Shown here: in pieces, positions 63,733 through 64,000 of the stretch | How positions within the stretch are numbered: the first letter of the stretch is position 1 | How the letters are laid out: each line of letters starts with the position of its first letter | Source of the DNA: a virus | Virus record (IMG/VR): IMGVR_UViG_3300042430_000133 | Coordinates: 1 to 64,000 of that record | Reading direction: 5' to 3' (one strand) | DNA: 64,000 nucleotides | Program-made: the position numbers and the translations under genes | The notes under the pieces: generated by a model | Databases searched by the model: none | Told to the model about the DNA's origin: nothing | What the model saw: only the letters and a program-made list of their open reading frames with translations

Positions 63733-64000
63733 TTATAAATCGCCTGTGTTAGTTGAAGGGAATGCTCTTCCCGCACCCCAAATTATACGTACTGCTCCAC
63801 CATTATCAACAGATGACCCGTCAGCGTTTGCACTAAGTCCGGCACCACCGCCATATGTTCCACCTCTAGGTAATCCATTTGAACCCGGAAATCCCGGGCC
63901 ACCCATTGGCCAAGGTTCTATACCTGCACTAGTGTTTGTGCCATATCCATAACCACCTGCACCACTAGCTCCTTGACCTAGTAAACCTACACCACCACCG
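63733..64000 (-). CDS. Glycine-rich tail fibre-type protein, 5' part beyond window
   Basis: Only the last 88 residues are in the window; the frame is open to base 64000 and stops with TAA at 63733-63735. The sequence is GGVGLLGQGASGAGGYGYG, ... GGPGFPGSNG ... GGGAGLSANADGSSVDNGGAVRIIWGAGRAFPSTNTGDL. The ending N-G-G-A-V-R-I-I-W-G-x-G-R-x-F-P is a recurrent C-terminus of glycine-rich phage structural proteins. It lies next to the propeller adhesins, so a fibre or baseplate role is likely. Confidence 0.65.
   Translation of the reverse strand, partial: GGGVGLLGQGASGAGGYGYGTNTSAGIEPWPMGGPGFPGSNGLPRGGTYGGGAGLSANADGSSVDNGGAVRIIWGAGRAFPSTNTGDL

Noticed and set aside
1-64000. tRNA genes, integrase, IS elements or attachment sites
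   Set aside because: No cloverleaf with TTCRA-type T-arm, no tyrosine or serine recombinase motifs and no terminal inverted repeats were noticed while reading; a tRNAscan run would be decisive.

Overview
The window is a dense, AT-rich, tailed-phage genome segment from a distant member of the T4 superfamily (myovirus with contractile tail). Recognisable T4-type genes are tail sheath gp18 (partial, left edge), neck gp13-like and gp14-like proteins, tail terminator gp15, large terminase gp17, gp32, helicase gp41, primase gp61, a gp62-like clamp-loader subunit, UvsX, a UvsY-like protein, UvsW, a DexA-like exonuclease, gp1-type dNMP kinase and thymidylate synthase. Two lipoprotein genes beside an inner-membrane coiled-coil gene look like a spanin-type lysis cassette, so the host is probably Gram-negative; the repeat-rich adhesins and metabolic genes are typical of aquatic phages. 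No tRNA, integrase, IS or CRISPR array was seen, and there is no gene-free stretch over 300 bases.

Layout. 1-7.2 kb: sheath, dNMP kinase, a possible virion-delivered ParB/ADP-ribosyltransferase protein, gp13 and two six-repeat propeller adhesins. 7.2-8.9 kb: MazG and an early unknown gene. 9.0-12.5 kb (+ strand): gp14-like, gp15, Nudix. 12.5-25 kb: virion beta-rich proteins, a tail fibre, Cas4/RecB-type exonuclease, IscA-type Fe-S protein, head-associated proteins, a ligase-like protein, helicase-primase. 25-32.5 kb: a miniature Pol III alpha-like protein with a DnaQ/DexA exonuclease, an array of small 'LRW' proteins, gp62-like and UvsW. 32.6-34.8 kb: early genes, each with a near-consensus sigma70 promoter. 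34.8-36.4 kb: DNA methyltransferase overlapping a PD-(D/E)XK nuclease-like gene. 36.4-40.3 kb: UvsY/UvsX/gp32 recombination block. 40.4-48.9 kb: large head-associated proteins, terminase, methyltransferase, two short proteins with capsid-targeting-like N-termini, lysis genes. 48.9-53.1 kb: radical SAM, DegT aminotransferase, SDR epimerase, ThyA. 53-59 kb: small conserved proteins and a MoxR-ATPase/VWA-metallopeptidase module. 59-64 kb: three more propeller adhesins, a conserved coiled-coil protein and a glycine-rich fibre protein cut by the right edge.

Two promoter classes are visible. Early promoters match TTGACA-N17-TATAAT and share an extended -35/spacer (TTGACAATAAAT). Late promoters match GATAAATA/TATAAATA, the T4 late box. 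For several genes of both classes the box lies only 4-7 bases before the start codon with no Shine-Dalgarno sequence, so leaderless mRNAs are predicted. The strongest candidates for new biology are the mini Pol III-like pair (25.6-26.7 kb), the possible virion-packaged ParB/ART protein (3.5-4.4 kb) with its set of capsid-targeting-like leaders, the LRW array whose C-terminal codons can double as the next gene's ribosome-binding site, and the MoxR/VWA-protease early module. All functional calls come from reading motifs by eye; no database search was possible.
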